Shown piece after piece: positions 28,240 to 37,326 of a stretch of 64,000 nucleotides of DNA. Each line of letters begins with the position of its first letter. Position 1 is the first letter of the stretch. The DNA comes from Prevotellaceae bacterium. Its GTDB lineage: Bacteria > Bacteroidota > Bacteroidia > Bacteroidales > Paludibacteraceae. Made by a program: the position numbers and the translations under genes. The stretch is taken from the NCBI GenBank assembly GCA_020636675.1, contig JACJXK010000008.1:1-64000 (forward strand). Direction: 5' to 3'. The notes under the pieces are model-generated. The model made no database searches. It saw only the letters and a program-made list of their open reading frames with translations, and was not told the origin of the DNA.

Positions 28240-28936
28240 ATATCAAACTTTTTTATACAACAGACCAAAAACATAAAATCCATTAAAAACAGATATCAAT
28301 AAAGCCATCCTGACAATCTTTGTTTCGTACAATAATGGTATCAGACTTACAGAAAACACATATTCAACTTATTCAAACATCTCTTCTTCTCTCACTTTTG
28401 CTTCTCAACAGGAAAATCCAGCTACTCATTTTCTACCAACTTCTATCACAAAGATTTCGTTCTGTCGCCAATTTAATAGTTTGGCACAATTATTGTTTTA
28501 TTTTAAATCTCTTTTTCTACGTATAAGAAACAATCTACTGCACAAGATGTTTATCATGTTACACTTTAATAGAATGATACATCAAAAAAACGCCGTTTTA
28601 AAGATAGCGTTTTATATACTAATTATCTGTTTTTCTCGTATTATCAGCGCACAAATTTAAAGATATTATTTTAATATTAAAATAATTTATAACTTTTTTG
28701 ACTTTTTTCCAAAAAATACGTTTTGAAACAGTTTTAGAATACAGAAAGACAGAAAAAAAATACACAATACTTGAACTTTACCCATCTTCTTTTCTAATCC
28801 ACATTAACAAACCTCTTTCCTATAAAAACATTTCCACCCAAACGAAAAGAGACAAAAAAGCGCAAGAAAGGAACGGATTCACCCCACTGAAAAAAAGGTT
28901 CTGACACAACAATTCACAACGCTCTTGAAATTTTTG
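28240..28936. other. Long AT-rich intergenic region between divergent genes
   Basis: About 700 bases separating the giant protein gene (minus) from the PPi-phosphofructokinase gene (plus). Short frames here have no start signals or family resemblance. A hairpin AAAACGC...GCGTTTT at 28587-28613 followed by TATATA is terminator-like but belongs to no visible gene; a small RNA ending there is possible. I could not identify a convincing promoter for the giant gene. Confidence 0.5.
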
Positions 28937-28967
28937 TTTGATATACAAAAATATTTTAGCAATTTTG
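28937..28967 (+). promoter_or_regulatory. Promoter of the PPi-phosphofructokinase gene
   Basis: TTTG (28937-28940), a 19-base spacer and CAATTTTG (28960-28967), one mismatch from TAnnTTTG. It is 55 bases before the ATG. Confidence 0.65.
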
Positions 28968-29021
28968 CGTGAATTTTTCAAACTCAGAAGATTCTAATTT
29001 TAAATTAAAATAATAATCACA

Positions 29022-30641
29022 ATGACAAAAAGTGCATTGCAAATCGCAAGGGCTGCATATCAGCCAAAATTGCCAAAGGCATTGAAAGGCGGAGTAGCCT
29101 TAAAAGAAGGTAAAGCAACACAATCCGTTGCAGACCAAGATGAGATTAAAAAGCTATTCCCTAATACTTACGGAATGCCTATCGTAACTTTCGAACCCGC
29201 AGACAAGAAAGAGGCCCTTCCTGCCCTTAACGTAGGTGTGATTCTTTCCGGTGGACAAGCTCCCGGCGGACACAACGTCATCTCTGGTTTGTTCGATGGT
29301 TTGAAATCCCTGAACAAGGACTGCAAACTTTACGGATTCCTTGGCGGACCTAGCGGTTTGATTGACCACAAATACGTAGAACTTACAGCCGACTTTATCG
29401 ACGACTACCGCAACACGGGAGGTTTCGACATCATCGGTTCCGGACGTACAAAACTGGAAGAGCAAGCTCAATTTGACAGCGGAATAGAGATATGCAACAA
29501 ATTGGGGATTAAGGCTTTGGTTATCATCGGTGGTGACGACTCAAATACAAACGCTTGCGTTCTTGCTGAATACTACTTGCAGAAGAAATGCGGCATCCAA
29601 GTAATCGGCTGCCCTAAGACTATCGACGGTGACTTGAAGAACGAGATGATCGAGACTTCTTTCGGTTTCGACACTGCATGTAAAGTGTATTCTGAGGTTA
29701 TCGGAAACATCATGCGTGACGCCAACTCTGCAAAAAAATACTGGCACTTCATCAAGTTGATGGGCCGTTCGGCTTCTCACATCGCCCTTGAGTGCGGACT
29801 TCAAACTCAGCCAAACATCTGTATCGTATCAGAAGAGGTCGAGTCTAAGAAGATGACTCTTGCCCAAATAGTAAACAATATCGCTGATACTGTTGCCGCT
29901 CGTGCGGAGAAAGGAAATAACTTCGGTGTTGTCCTTATCCCTGAAGGCTTGATCGAATTCATCCCTGAAATGAAGATTCTTATCGCCGAGTTGAACGACC
30001 TTCTTGCCAAAGAGTCCGACGTCAAGGCTGCTGTCGCTAAATTAACGCCAAACAGCGCTTCTGTTTACTCTAGTCTTCCTGAAGGCATCGCCAAGCAATT
30101 GACTCTTGAGCGCGACCCTCACGGAAACGTTCAGGTTTCTTTGATCGAAACCGAGAAGTTGCTCATCGAGATGGTTAAGAACCGCCTTGCTGAAATGAAA
30201 GCTGCAGGTTCTTACAAAGGCAAATTCTCCGGACTCGGACACTTCTTCGGATACGAAGGCCGTTGCGCCGCACCTTCCAACTTCGACGCAGACTATTGCT
30301 ACTCTCTAGGATTCAACGCTTCTCAACTTATCGCTAGCGGGAAAACCGGATATATGTCTTTGATCCGCAACACTACCGCAACTGCTGACAAGTGGATTGC
30401 AGGAGGTGTTCCTGTAACGATGATGATGAACATGGAACGTCGTAACGGAGCAATGAAGCCTGTTATACGCAAAGCTTTGGTTGAATTGGACGGAGCTCCT
30501 TTCAAAAAACTGGCCGACAACCGCGCAGATTGGGCTATCAACACTTCTTACGTTTACCCTGGTCCTATCCAATATTTCGGCCCTTCTGAAGTTTGCGACC
30601 AGCCAACCAAAACGTTGATGCTAGAGCAACAAGCTAAATAA
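29022..30641 (+). CDS. pfp: Pyrophosphate--fructose 6-phosphate 1-phosphotransferase
   Basis: A 539-residue long-form PPi-dependent phosphofructokinase. It converts fructose 6-phosphate to fructose 1,6-bisphosphate, reversibly, with pyrophosphate in place of ATP. The PPi-type active site GGDDSNTNA (about residues 169-177, where the second Asp disfavours ATP) is followed by CPKTIDGDL and MGRSASHIALECG. The length matches the plant/Bacteroidetes long class. It is codon-adapted (frequent GAC, AAC, CTT) and carries a strong terminator, which suggests high expression in central glycolysis. It stands alone. Confidence 0.95.
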   Translation: MTKSALQIARAAYQPKLPKALKGGVALKEGKATQSVADQDEIKKLFPNTYGMPIVTFEPADKKEALPALNVGVILSGGQAPGGHNVISGLFDGLKSLNKDCKLYGFLGGPSGLIDHKYVELTADFIDDYRNTGGFDIIGSGRTKLEEQAQFDSGIEICNKLGIKALVIIGGDDSNTNACVLAEYYLQKKCGIQVIGCPKTIDGDLKNEMIETSFGFDTACKVYSEVIGNIMRDANSAKKYWHFIKLMGRSASHIALECGLQTQPNICIVSEEVESKKMTLAQIVNNIADTVAARAEKGNNFGVVLIPEGLIEFIPEMKILIAELNDLLAKESDVKAAVAKLTPNSASVYSSLPEGIAKQLTLERDPHGNVQVSLIETEKLLIEMVKNRLAEMKAAGSYKGKFSGLGHFFGYEGRCAAPSNFDADYCYSLGFNASQLIASGKTGYMSLIRNTTATADKWIAGGVPVTMMMNMERRNGAMKPVIRKALVELDGAPFKKLADNRADWAINTSYVYPGPIQYFGPSEVCDQPTKTLMLEQQAK

Positions 30642-30668
30642 TTTTTTTTTCAAATTATATACTAAGGA

Positions 30669-30699
30669 AAAGGTCGGCCTCGGTCGACCTTTCTTTTTT
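30669..30699 (+). terminator. Intrinsic terminator of pfp
   Basis: AAAGGTCG (30669-30676) pairs with CGACCTTT (30685-30692), with further GCC/GGT pairing inside, followed by CTTTTTT. Confidence 0.88.
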
Positions 30700-30870
30700 A
30701 TCACAGCCACCATACCGAGCAGAACATTCCTCCCCTTAACGACATAAATCAAACATCCATATTTTTAGACACGGAATCCACAAAAAGAGGATAAAGGAGG
30801 AATAGCAAAAAAAGTTTAAAGAATATAAACGAAATCACACAATAAAAAAGGCATGATATAGTTAATTTTC

Positions 30871-30902
30871 ATGTACGTGTACATGTATTTTACGTATATT
30901 TG
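30871..30902 (+). promoter_or_regulatory. Promoter with an overlapping palindrome upstream of the glycosyl-1-phosphate transferase
   Basis: TATATTTG (30895-30902) matches the -7 consensus exactly, 27 bases before the ATG. The -33 position is covered by ATGTAC-GT-GTACAT (30871-30884), a perfect inverted repeat, and no TTTG box is present. This suggests control by a DNA-binding protein. No regulator is adjacent. Confidence 0.5.
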
Positions 30903-30928
30903 TAGTCATTAAAAATGTTTATATAGCA

Positions 30929-31987
30929 ATGCTTTGGTTTTTATTTATCATTGCCTTACTTCTTTCATGGGGAATCACTTTCTTTATTAGAAAGTGGGCT
31001 ATCAGAAAAAGGTTATTGGACAAGCCCAATCAGCGCAGTTATCACACTAAAATAACTCCACTAGGCGGAGGCATCGCCATTGTGGCATGCTGGTATATGT
31101 GCATCTCTTTCTTATACGCAGCAAGACCAGACTTGATGCCGGAGCATCTATTCATGGCACTCATCCCAGGCATTTTACTGCTCCTGATAGGCATCAGAGA
31201 CGACGCCAGACAACTCTCTCCTTGGATTAGGCTGATTACGCAATCGGCCTCCATCATCATCGCCATGTATTACCTTGGCGGCTTATCTCAGATAGATTTC
31301 GGCACGTTCAGCCTCAAATCGCCAGTATTGGTCAACACGCTGGCCTTCGTGGCATTTCTTTGGTACATCAACCTATTCAACTTCTACGACGGGATAGACG
31401 GAAACCTCGGCACGGAGTCAATCAGCATCTGCGTCATCAGCCTACTTCTGGTATTTCCAGACAATCCCCTACTGTTCATGATCGCATGCATTGGCGGATT
31501 TCTCAAACTTAACTGGCAAAAAGCCAAGATATTCATGGGCGACGCCGGCAGCACCTTCCTCGGATTCAACTTCGCCGTATTCGGCATCTATTTTCAAAAC
31601 GAGCACAACGTATCCATCATACTGTGGATAATCGTATGCATGGTGGCCATCTTCGACACCACCTACACGCTCGTCAGAAGAATCATTTATAAAGAAAACG
31701 TATTGACTCCGCATAAGAACCAGATGTTCCACAGACTGGTATCTTCAGGATTTTCGCACCAGCAAGTTGTCATCATACAGCAATGCCTCAACATATTCGT
31801 ACTTTTCGGCGTGTGGTATGCGCACAAGAATCCGATGATGATCATTCCTATCAGCATCTGCATCATCGCCATTTTCTTCATCTACGCCTATTGGGTAGAG
31901 AAAAGGTATCCTTGGAGAAAGAAAAGCGAAGGCACGGACAATGCAACAGCGAGCAACAAAGGATACAAGACAAAGACGGCAAACTAA
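30929..31987 (+). CDS. MraY/WecA-family polyprenyl-phosphate glycosyl-1-phosphate transferase
   Basis: A 352-residue multi-pass membrane protein (about ten hydrophobic segments). It moves a sugar-1-phosphate from a UDP-sugar onto undecaprenyl phosphate, starting a surface glycan. Family motifs are KPNQRSYHTK...TPLGGG near residues 31-50, FYDGIDGN (about 151-158), the catalytic GDAGSTFLGF (about 208), and HKNQMFHRL in the last cytoplasmic loop. It resembles WbpL/WecA-type O-antigen or capsule initiators more than MraY, as it has no peptidoglycan gene neighbours. The patatin-like gene follows 48 bases downstream and is probably co-transcribed. Confidence 0.88.
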   Translation: MLWFLFIIALLLSWGITFFIRKWAIRKRLLDKPNQRSYHTKITPLGGGIAIVACWYMCISFLYAARPDLMPEHLFMALIPGILLLLIGIRDDARQLSPWIRLITQSASIIIAMYYLGGLSQIDFGTFSLKSPVLVNTLAFVAFLWYINLFNFYDGIDGNLGTESISICVISLLLVFPDNPLLFMIACIGGFLKLNWQKAKIFMGDAGSTFLGFNFAVFGIYFQNEHNVSIILWIIVCMVAIFDTTYTLVRRIIYKENVLTPHKNQMFHRLVSSGFSHQQVVIIQQCLNIFVLFGVWYAHKNPMMIIPISICIIAIFFIYAYWVEKRYPWRKKSEGTDNATASNKGYKTKTAN

Positions 31988-32035
31988 ACAAAGAGGACAG
32001 AACCTGTCCGCCGAACCACAACTTAGAACGACTTT

Positions 32036-32824
32036 ATGGCAAAAAAATACAAAGTAGGATTGGCACTCAGCGGAGGTGGCGCAAAAGGAATAGCCCATCT
32101 GGGAGTGCTAAAGGCATTAGAAGAAAAAGGAATCAAGATTGACATCATCTCAGGAGTCAGCGCAGGTGCCATTGTCGGTGCATTATATGCTGACGGACAC
32201 AGCACTGAATCCATAAGTAAATTTCTGCAAAAGAATACGCTATTCAAAATGGTGAGCTTCAACCTTCCAAAAAACGGAGGACTGGCCAGCACAGACAAAT
32301 TCAAAGCAAAGATGGAGCTCATGCTGCGGGCCAAAACCTTCGAAGACCTACAAATTCCATTGATTGTGAATGCGACAGAGCTGAACGCAGGCAAGAACGT
32401 CTATTTCAAATCAGGAGAGCTGCTGAACTGCGTGGTCGCATCCGCCAGCGTACCTATCTTCTTCAATCCAACGACAATCAATGGCAAACAATACGTGGAC
32501 GGTGGCATATTCTGCAACCTACCCGCCTCCGTATTACGTAACGAATGCGAAATTCTTATAGGCGTACACGTAAATCCGACATCGCCCAAAGAGAACACGG
32601 ACGGAGTGTTGGATGTTGCCGAGCGGATATTCCACCTTGCGGTAAACGGAAACACCGTGGAACAGAAAGAATATTGCGATATTGTCATAGAAACAACGAA
32701 AGCGAAGAAATTCGGGATGTTCGACGTAGCCAAAGCCGACATCATCTACAAAATAGGCTACGATTATGCCATGAAGGCAATCGAAAAGTTCGATTTCAGC
32801 CACTATGACATCGAAACAAAATGA
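32036..32824 (+). CDS. Patatin-like phospholipase family protein
   Basis: A 262-residue cytoplasmic serine hydrolase with the patatin Ser-Asp dyad. The oxyanion segment GGGAKGIAHLG is at residues 14-24, the nucleophile lies in SGVSAGAIVG (Ser about 41), and the Asp in VDGGIFCNLPAS (about 155). It resembles the RssA/YchK group of acyl hydrolases, and its lipid substrate is not known. It shares a transcript with the glycosyl-1-phosphate transferase upstream, which fits an envelope lipid role. Confidence 0.9.
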   Translation: MAKKYKVGLALSGGGAKGIAHLGVLKALEEKGIKIDIISGVSAGAIVGALYADGHSTESISKFLQKNTLFKMVSFNLPKNGGLASTDKFKAKMELMLRAKTFEDLQIPLIVNATELNAGKNVYFKSGELLNCVVASASVPIFFNPTTINGKQYVDGGIFCNLPASVLRNECEILIGVHVNPTSPKENTDGVLDVAERIFHLAVNGNTVEQKEYCDIVIETTKAKKFGMFDVAKADIIYKIGYDYAMKAIEKFDFSHYDIETK

Positions 32825-32892
32825 GCATTGAGCAAAACAGTATTCAAAAGGTTTTTTTAATTAAAAAAAACGACATTTTTTGATTCGAAAGT

Positions 32893-32923
32893 TTTGCATT
32901 TTAGAAAATAACGCATACCTTTG
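32893..32923 (+). promoter_or_regulatory. Promoter of the tRNA-Lys/tRNA-Ser cluster
   Basis: TTTG (32893-32896), exactly 19 bases, then TACCTTTG (32916-32923). This is a perfect match to the Bacteroidetes consensus and the clearest promoter in the window. Confidence 0.85.
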
Positions 32924-32985
32924 CACCCGTCAAACAAAAACAACTAGTTCAAGGAAAGACGAACAGTTGAAACGAGACGAAGAAT

Positions 32986-33058
32986 GACTCAGTAGCTCAG
33001 CTGGTAGAGCAACAGACTCTTAATCTGTGGGTCCAGGGTTCGATCCCCTGCTGGGTCA
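32986..33058 (+). tRNA. tRNA-Lys (CTT)
   Basis: A 73-base cloverleaf: GACTCAG pairs with CTGGGTC, the D-arm is GCTC...GAGC, the anticodon loop CTCTTAA lies between ACAGA and TCTGT, and the T-arm is CAGGG-TTCGATC-CCCTG. No CCA is encoded. Confidence 0.96.
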
Positions 33059-33117
33059 CAAGCCGAAAGGCAAAACGAGGAGGTTACAGAGGTGACTACC
33101 CATTAAGATGATTATTA

Positions 33118-33202
33118 GGAGAGGTGGCAGAGTGGTCGATTGCGACGGTCTTGAAAACCGCTGAACCGAAAGGTTCCGGGGGTTCGAATCCCTCCCTCTC
33201 CG
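33118..33202 (+). tRNA. tRNA-Ser (TGA)
   Basis: An 85-base class II tRNA: GGAGAGG pairs with CCTCTCC, discriminator G, anticodon loop CTTGAAA, and a long variable arm (CCGAAAGG region) typical of serine tRNAs. Confidence 0.96.
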
Positions 33203-33213
33203 CAAACAAAACG

Positions 33214-33245
33214 TCCGCTAAAACATTTGTGTTAGCGGATTTTTC
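33214..33245 (+). terminator. Terminator between the two tRNA-Ser genes
   Basis: TCCGCTAA (33214-33221) pairs with TTAGCGGA (33232-33239), followed by TTTTT. The second tRNA-Ser must therefore have its own promoter or depend on read-through. Confidence 0.75.
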
Positions 33246-33269
33246 GTTCTGTAAAATTGAAGCAAAGAA

Positions 33270-33356
33270 GGAAAGATGCCAGAGTGGTCGATCGGGCCGC
33301 ACTCGAAATGCGGTGAGCGGGTAACTGTTTCTAGGGTTCGAATCCCTATCTTTCCG
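33270..33356 (+). tRNA. tRNA-Ser (CGA), at the edge of the accessory island
   Basis: An 87-base class II tRNA: GGAAAGA pairs with TCTTTCC, discriminator G, anticodon loop CTCGAAA, and a long variable arm. It is the last core gene before the block of mobile and defence genes, so its 3' end may have served as an integration site. Confidence 0.95.
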
Positions 33357-33476
33357 CAAGTTAAAGGAAATCAATATATTAACCTAGTTTCCATTCTACT
33401 TATTAAGATAACTGCGACGCAAATGCGACAACCTTTATTGCTTATTACTTTGTTTTAAGCAATAAAAAAAAAATTT
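33357..33476. other. Junction between tRNA-Ser and the accessory region
   Basis: About 120 bases with no gene. A weak hairpin GGAAA...TTTCC (near 33366-33392) may end the tRNA transcript. The following segment, AACTGCGACGCAAATGCGACAAC, contains the repeated GCGAC-CAA-TGCGACAA words often seen where tyrosine-integrase elements join tRNA genes; that reading is an inference. No integrase gene is in the window. Confidence 0.4.
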
Positions 33477-34519
33477 GGTATGTCAATAACGACCTATACG
33501 CTCGCCGATTTTCCGTACCCATGCCGAAACACAGGCACACAGGAGGATGCTGCCAACAATAGACGGTCAAACATGTCATTGAAGTATCTACGATTGAACT
33601 TATAGCAGAATTCATCCAGATAGAACTGCAGGAACTTGCGTTTCACCTCGTCATGCACTCCTTCTATGCTTTTCTTGCACCTGCCGGCAACCACGTGCAC
33701 CCATGGCAACTTTTTTGTCACGACTTCTCTCTTGTCGTGTTCGACATACGCCTCATGCCCGGCAAACACGTCCTTAAATTGGGTGTGAGACCTGCACCCA
33801 TCCGTAACCACTCCACTGCCACTGTCTATGACCGCCGTGGCCGCCTCCGTTATCGTGGCCGCCCTCATGTCTTTTATGACCTTCATCCTTATATGTCCCA
33901 CCTTTTTGTTAATGGTATGCCGCCTCACCTTGTCGCCGTCTTCTGGGGATATTTCGCTGCTTTCCGCCATGACAAGCACCTTTGTCTGTGACTGGCTGCC
34001 CATGCCTCGTTTGTTGGGTTCGTCGTCTTCCTTCTCCGTATCCGTGGAGAACATCATCTCGTCAACCTCTACCATCTCCTTCAACTTGTATTTTCCGTCA
34101 CGCTGACCCATCACGTCCCTTATCTTCTGCATCATCTCCCATACTCCTCGGTAATACTTCTTGCCCAGCTGGCGTTGCATCTCGGAGGCCGATATGGCTT
34201 GCTTGGTAGAACTCATCAGATGGAAGACTATGTACCATTCCCTGAACGTGAATTTGCTGTGCTCCATCACTGTGCCCTTCTTCAGGCTCATCCTGTAGTG
34301 GCATTCCTTGCATTCATATACTTCCTTGTCGTTTTTCCAATAGAACGCCGTCCCTTGGCAGTGCGGACACTTCTTGGCTTGCGCATCCCGCAACGCCTTA
34401 AAATGTGTTTTGCAGGACTCCTCGTCCGGAAACTTCTTTGTGAATTCTATCAAGTCCATCGTCTCTTTTTTTTGCAAAAATAACAATTTTACTTCACTTT
34501 AGGTAGTTATTGCCACATC
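33477..34519 (-). mobile_element. IS1595-family insertion sequence
   Basis: About 1043 bases around one transposase gene. The ends are imperfect inverted repeats: left GTCAATAACGACCTATA, right (reverse complement) GGCAATAACTACCTAAA. The flanks AAAATTT on both sides could be a short AT-rich target duplication, but the low complexity makes this uncertain. It lies just after tRNA-Ser(CGA) and downstream of the DUF4007/DndC/DndD operon. Confidence 0.75.
33494..34459 (-). CDS. IS1595-family (ISXO2-like) transposase
   Basis: About 321 residues. An N-terminal zinc ribbon (CPHCQG...CKECHY) precedes a helix-turn-helix region and a DDE/DDN catalytic domain with VDEMMFSTDTE, VVTDGCRSH and a late VHDEVKRK segment. 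The start MDLIEFTKKFPDEESC at 34459 is chosen over the Met at 34486 because family members begin this way. The frame is intact. Confidence 0.88.
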   Translation of the reverse strand: MDLIEFTKKFPDEESCKTHFKALRDAQAKKCPHCQGTAFYWKNDKEVYECKECHYRMSLKKGTVMEHSKFTFREWYIVFHLMSSTKQAISASEMQRQLGKKYYRGVWEMMQKIRDVMGQRDGKYKLKEMVEVDEMMFSTDTEKEDDEPNKRGMGSQSQTKVLVMAESSEISPEDGDKVRRHTINKKVGHIRMKVIKDMRAATITEAATAVIDSGSGVVTDGCRSHTQFKDVFAGHEAYVEHDKREVVTKKLPWVHVVAGRCKKSIEGVHDEVKRKFLQFYLDEFCYKFNRRYFNDMFDRLLLAASSCVPVFRHGYGKSASV

Positions 34520-34579
34520 AAAATTTTTAATGATTTGATTCTATGATTTCAATATATTTGTAGCGTTGCAAATTTTACT

Positions 34580-35155
34580 TCAGTCTAACGCTTCGGGTTC
34601 TTCGTCATCTTCCGACTTGCTAACGCTGGCATCAAACGAAAGAAACACCTCCAAGAAAGCATTGCTGGCGTAGAAATATCCGGGGTTGTCAATTAGTTTG
34701 TCTTCCATGAAATGGAAACCGAAATTGGCATATTCTTCCATGGTTTGCATAAGCATATCAACGGCTTTGCGGGCTGTGATTTCGCCTTTGTCGAGGGCGA
34801 TAAAATCAACGTCGGTGCGGGCAACGAGGGCGGCAAAAATGTATTCGCGGAGTTTGGGGTATGGTTTTCTGCCTCCCCTACTTTCAATATTTCCCCAATT
34901 TTGGATTGCCCACCCAAACGATTTGCGTTTCCGATTTTCGGTTGTAAGCGGCTTTTTCTGGTTGTAGTATAGCCCAATGAAAAACGCAACGATAAATATT
35001 TCGTAACCGGCGCCAAGAATTTTGGCTCGGTCTTCGCGCATACTTGTTGCACCTCTGTTATAATCGCAAAAGGTTTTAATAATATTGTTTTCATAACGTA
35101 TTTCCCATTCAGGATTGCGTTTTGCCCAAATTTCGTATAAACTTTCAGTTGCCAT
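34580..35155 (-). CDS. Hypothetical protein, last gene of the Dnd-like operon
   Basis: A 191-residue protein that I do not recognise. It has a mixed helical pattern, one hydrophobic stretch (YEIFIVAFFIGLYY, about residues 52-65) that could be a buried helix, a conserved-looking FGWAIQNWGN and EYIFAALVARTD, and a very acidic tail (SEDDEEPEALD). It starts 2 bases after the DndD-like gene stops, so it belongs to the same operon. By position it could take the part of the small DNA-binding DndE, but no DndE motif is visible. An IS1595 element follows. Confidence 0.75.
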   Translation of the reverse strand: MATESLYEIWAKRNPEWEIRYENNIIKTFCDYNRGATSMREDRAKILGAGYEIFIVAFFIGLYYNQKKPLTTENRKRKSFGWAIQNWGNIESRGGRKPYPKLREYIFAALVARTDVDFIALDKGEITARKAVDMLMQTMEEYANFGFHFMEDKLIDNPGYFYASNAFLEVFLSFDASVSKSEDDEEPEALD

Positions 35156-35157
35156 GA

Positions 35158-37326
35158 TTATTTGATTTTTGTTGTGGTGGTTTGAATGGTTGATAATCCT
35201 GTTTGGCTGTAATCTGCCGCTTTGCTAATGCGATAGACTGAGCAGGTAAGTTGGTTAATTTGCTTGTTGTCCAGTGAACTTTCGCCCGTTGTTTTGTCTT
35301 CGATAAGCAAATCTTTTGTTACAATGATACACTGTTTGTTTATCTTGTCTATGACGTTGTAAAAACTGTTTTCCTTGAATCCGCCCATGTTTGAAGTTGG
35401 CGCATCGAATATAAGCGGATAATCTTGTTCGCGTTTCAGCGTTGTGATTTCGGAAATGGCAAACAAGACGGACATATACATAGTGGTTTTTTGCGAATCG
35501 GACGGATTGGGAATAATCGTTCCGTCCTCACTGCACAACTCAATGCGGGCAGAGCCTTCGGCGGTTCTTCTCAAATAGATAACGCCATGAAAATCGTTCT
35601 CATTCAATTTGCCCAAGTACGTATTAGCCTTTTTTTCAAGCGAAGTCAGAAACTCGGTAACATTTCTCTCTTTGGCATTGGTAAAGGCTTTCATTATTTC
35701 TCGAAGAGCCGTATGAACGCGCTGATACATTTTGACGGAAGTGTTTTCCGGTTCAAGCCCGGCAAATTCTTCGTCAAGTTCCCGCTTCTCGTCTTCTTTT
35801 CGTTTCAATTGCAATGTCAGTTCTGCAACTCGGATTTCGGCTCTTCCTTTTTGATCAAAATAGCCTTTTATATCGTTGAAATCTTTTTCCAACATTTCTT
35901 CGGTAAGGTCTGACGACTGAATGAGCAAACGGCTTTTTTCGTCTTCCGCCTCCTGCAATTCTTTTTCAATCTTATCCAAATCAATTTTTCTGTCCTGTAT
36001 AAACTTCAATTGGCCGGAAACTTCGGTTGCAATACCGGCAATGCGTTGTTCGTCTTCTCCGCTCATTCGTATTTGGCGCGTGTGCAGTTCATCAATATAT
36101 GAATTTGTAAAGAGCGGCTTCTCGTCTTTCTGTTCATCTTTCTTTGTCGTTTCTTGAATGTGCCGCAAATATTCGTTGAGTTTATTTTTCATAAACTCGT
36201 AAGCCTCCGAACCTTCGAGGGCTTCGCGCCCGCATACTTTGCAAATATGGTCGTCAAGCATCTCTTGCATTGTTTCTTGGTCGGGAAGATTCCATGGCAA
36301 TTCCACTGCGCCGTTAGCGAGTTTTTGTATATGTTCTATCGCTATTTGCTTGCCTCTTTCTTCTCCTCTGCGTTCATCTTCCTGCGTCTTTAATTTCCGC
36401 TTTTGCTTACTCAATGCCGAAGCCTTTTTCTGATACTCCTGCAATACTTTCGGGAATGAACGTAAAATCCACGATTCATCCAGCAGCATTGCATTGTAAT
36501 CCACTAACGTATAATTGCGCATTTTTGCCCGTTTATCTGACAATCCCTTGATTCTGTTTTTTATATCTTGGTATTGCTCGCTTGCTTCTTGATTGTGTTC
36601 GAGAATTTCGAGTTTTGCGGCATAACTGTTTATTGCCTCATCTTGCTGTTTAATATCACTTTTTAAGGTCTGAATTTCGTCTTTAACTTTTGTCAATCTG
36701 AAATTCAGGTCGTTTGCCTTTTGTCTGCACTTTTTGTCGTTAAGCATCTCTTTGTTCACGGCGTTTTGCGATTTTGCTTCAAAATCTGTGGAAAGTTCCA
36801 CCAAATCGTCAAAGCGTTTGATTCCAGAAAATGTTTCGACCAACGTTTTCAGTGCGGTGGTATTGTCGAAAACGTTCAGCGTGCTTTCGCCTTTGAAAAG
36901 ACAATATTTGCGAATGACGGCATCGAAACTTTGTTCTAACAAATTGCTGCCTTTAACTGAATAGCGTTCCGAACCTGAATTTTCGTAACCGAAAAACTTA
37001 AAGTCTTTGCAACGTACATTGTCTTTACTTATACGCTCAAAAGTGAAACTTTTTTCCAATTCTTTTTCGCCGTCGTGTTCAAAAACTATAGAAACGGCAA
37101 CTTCGTCGCTTTCGCAAATTTCCAATTCGGCTTTTCGTTTTGCTGAAATGTTCGATTCCTTAATGTCCTCGGTGCTGGTATTGAACAGCCATTCGAGTGC
37201 TTCAAAAAATGTAGTTTTGCCATCGCCGTTGCCGCCTATAATCAGCGTTAAGCCTTCCGACAACTCAAATATACTTTCACCGTAATAACTACGAAAATTT
37301 TTGATTTTTATGCTTTTGAGTATCAT
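35158..37326 (-). CDS. DndD-like SMC/Rad50-type ATPase
   Basis: A 722-residue ATPase. The Walker A GGNGDGKTT is at residues 31-39 after a FRSYYGE start. Two long coiled-coil arms (about 180-350 and 380-560) flank a zinc-hook CKVCG (Cys 362 and 365). The C-terminal half has the ABC-type signature SDSQKTTMYMS and Walker B YPLIFDAPTSN. This is the layout of DndD, the ATPase of DNA phosphorothioation systems, which is thought to open or nick DNA for sulfur insertion. It overlaps the 78-residue gene by 4 bases and lies two genes after a DndC-like gene, which supports that assignment. Confidence 0.82.
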   Translation of the reverse strand: MILKSIKIKNFRSYYGESIFELSEGLTLIIGGNGDGKTTFFEALEWLFNTSTEDIKESNISAKRKAELEICESDEVAVSIVFEHDGEKELEKSFTFERISKDNVRCKDFKFFGYENSGSERYSVKGSNLLEQSFDAVIRKYCLFKGESTLNVFDNTTALKTLVETFSGIKRFDDLVELSTDFEAKSQNAVNKEMLNDKKCRQKANDLNFRLTKVKDEIQTLKSDIKQQDEAINSYAAKLEILEHNQEASEQYQDIKNRIKGLSDKRAKMRNYTLVDYNAMLLDESWILRSFPKVLQEYQKKASALSKQKRKLKTQEDERRGEERGKQIAIEHIQKLANGAVELPWNLPDQETMQEMLDDHICKVCGREALEGSEAYEFMKNKLNEYLRHIQETTKKDEQKDEKPLFTNSYIDELHTRQIRMSGEDEQRIAGIATEVSGQLKFIQDRKIDLDKIEKELQEAEDEKSRLLIQSSDLTEEMLEKDFNDIKGYFDQKGRAEIRVAELTLQLKRKEDEKRELDEEFAGLEPENTSVKMYQRVHTALREIMKAFTNAKERNVTEFLTSLEKKANTYLGKLNENDFHGVIYLRRTAEGSARIELCSEDGTIIPNPSDSQKTTMYMSVLFAISEITTLKREQDYPLIFDAPTSNMGGFKENSFYNVIDKINKQCIIVTKDLLIEDKTTGESSLDNKQINQLTCSVYRISKAADYSQTGLSTIQTTTTKIK

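Noticed and set aside
28698..28904. 68-codon plus-strand frame before pfp
   Set aside because: It is Lys/Ile-rich with no start signal and no resemblance to known proteins, in a non-coding AT-rich region.
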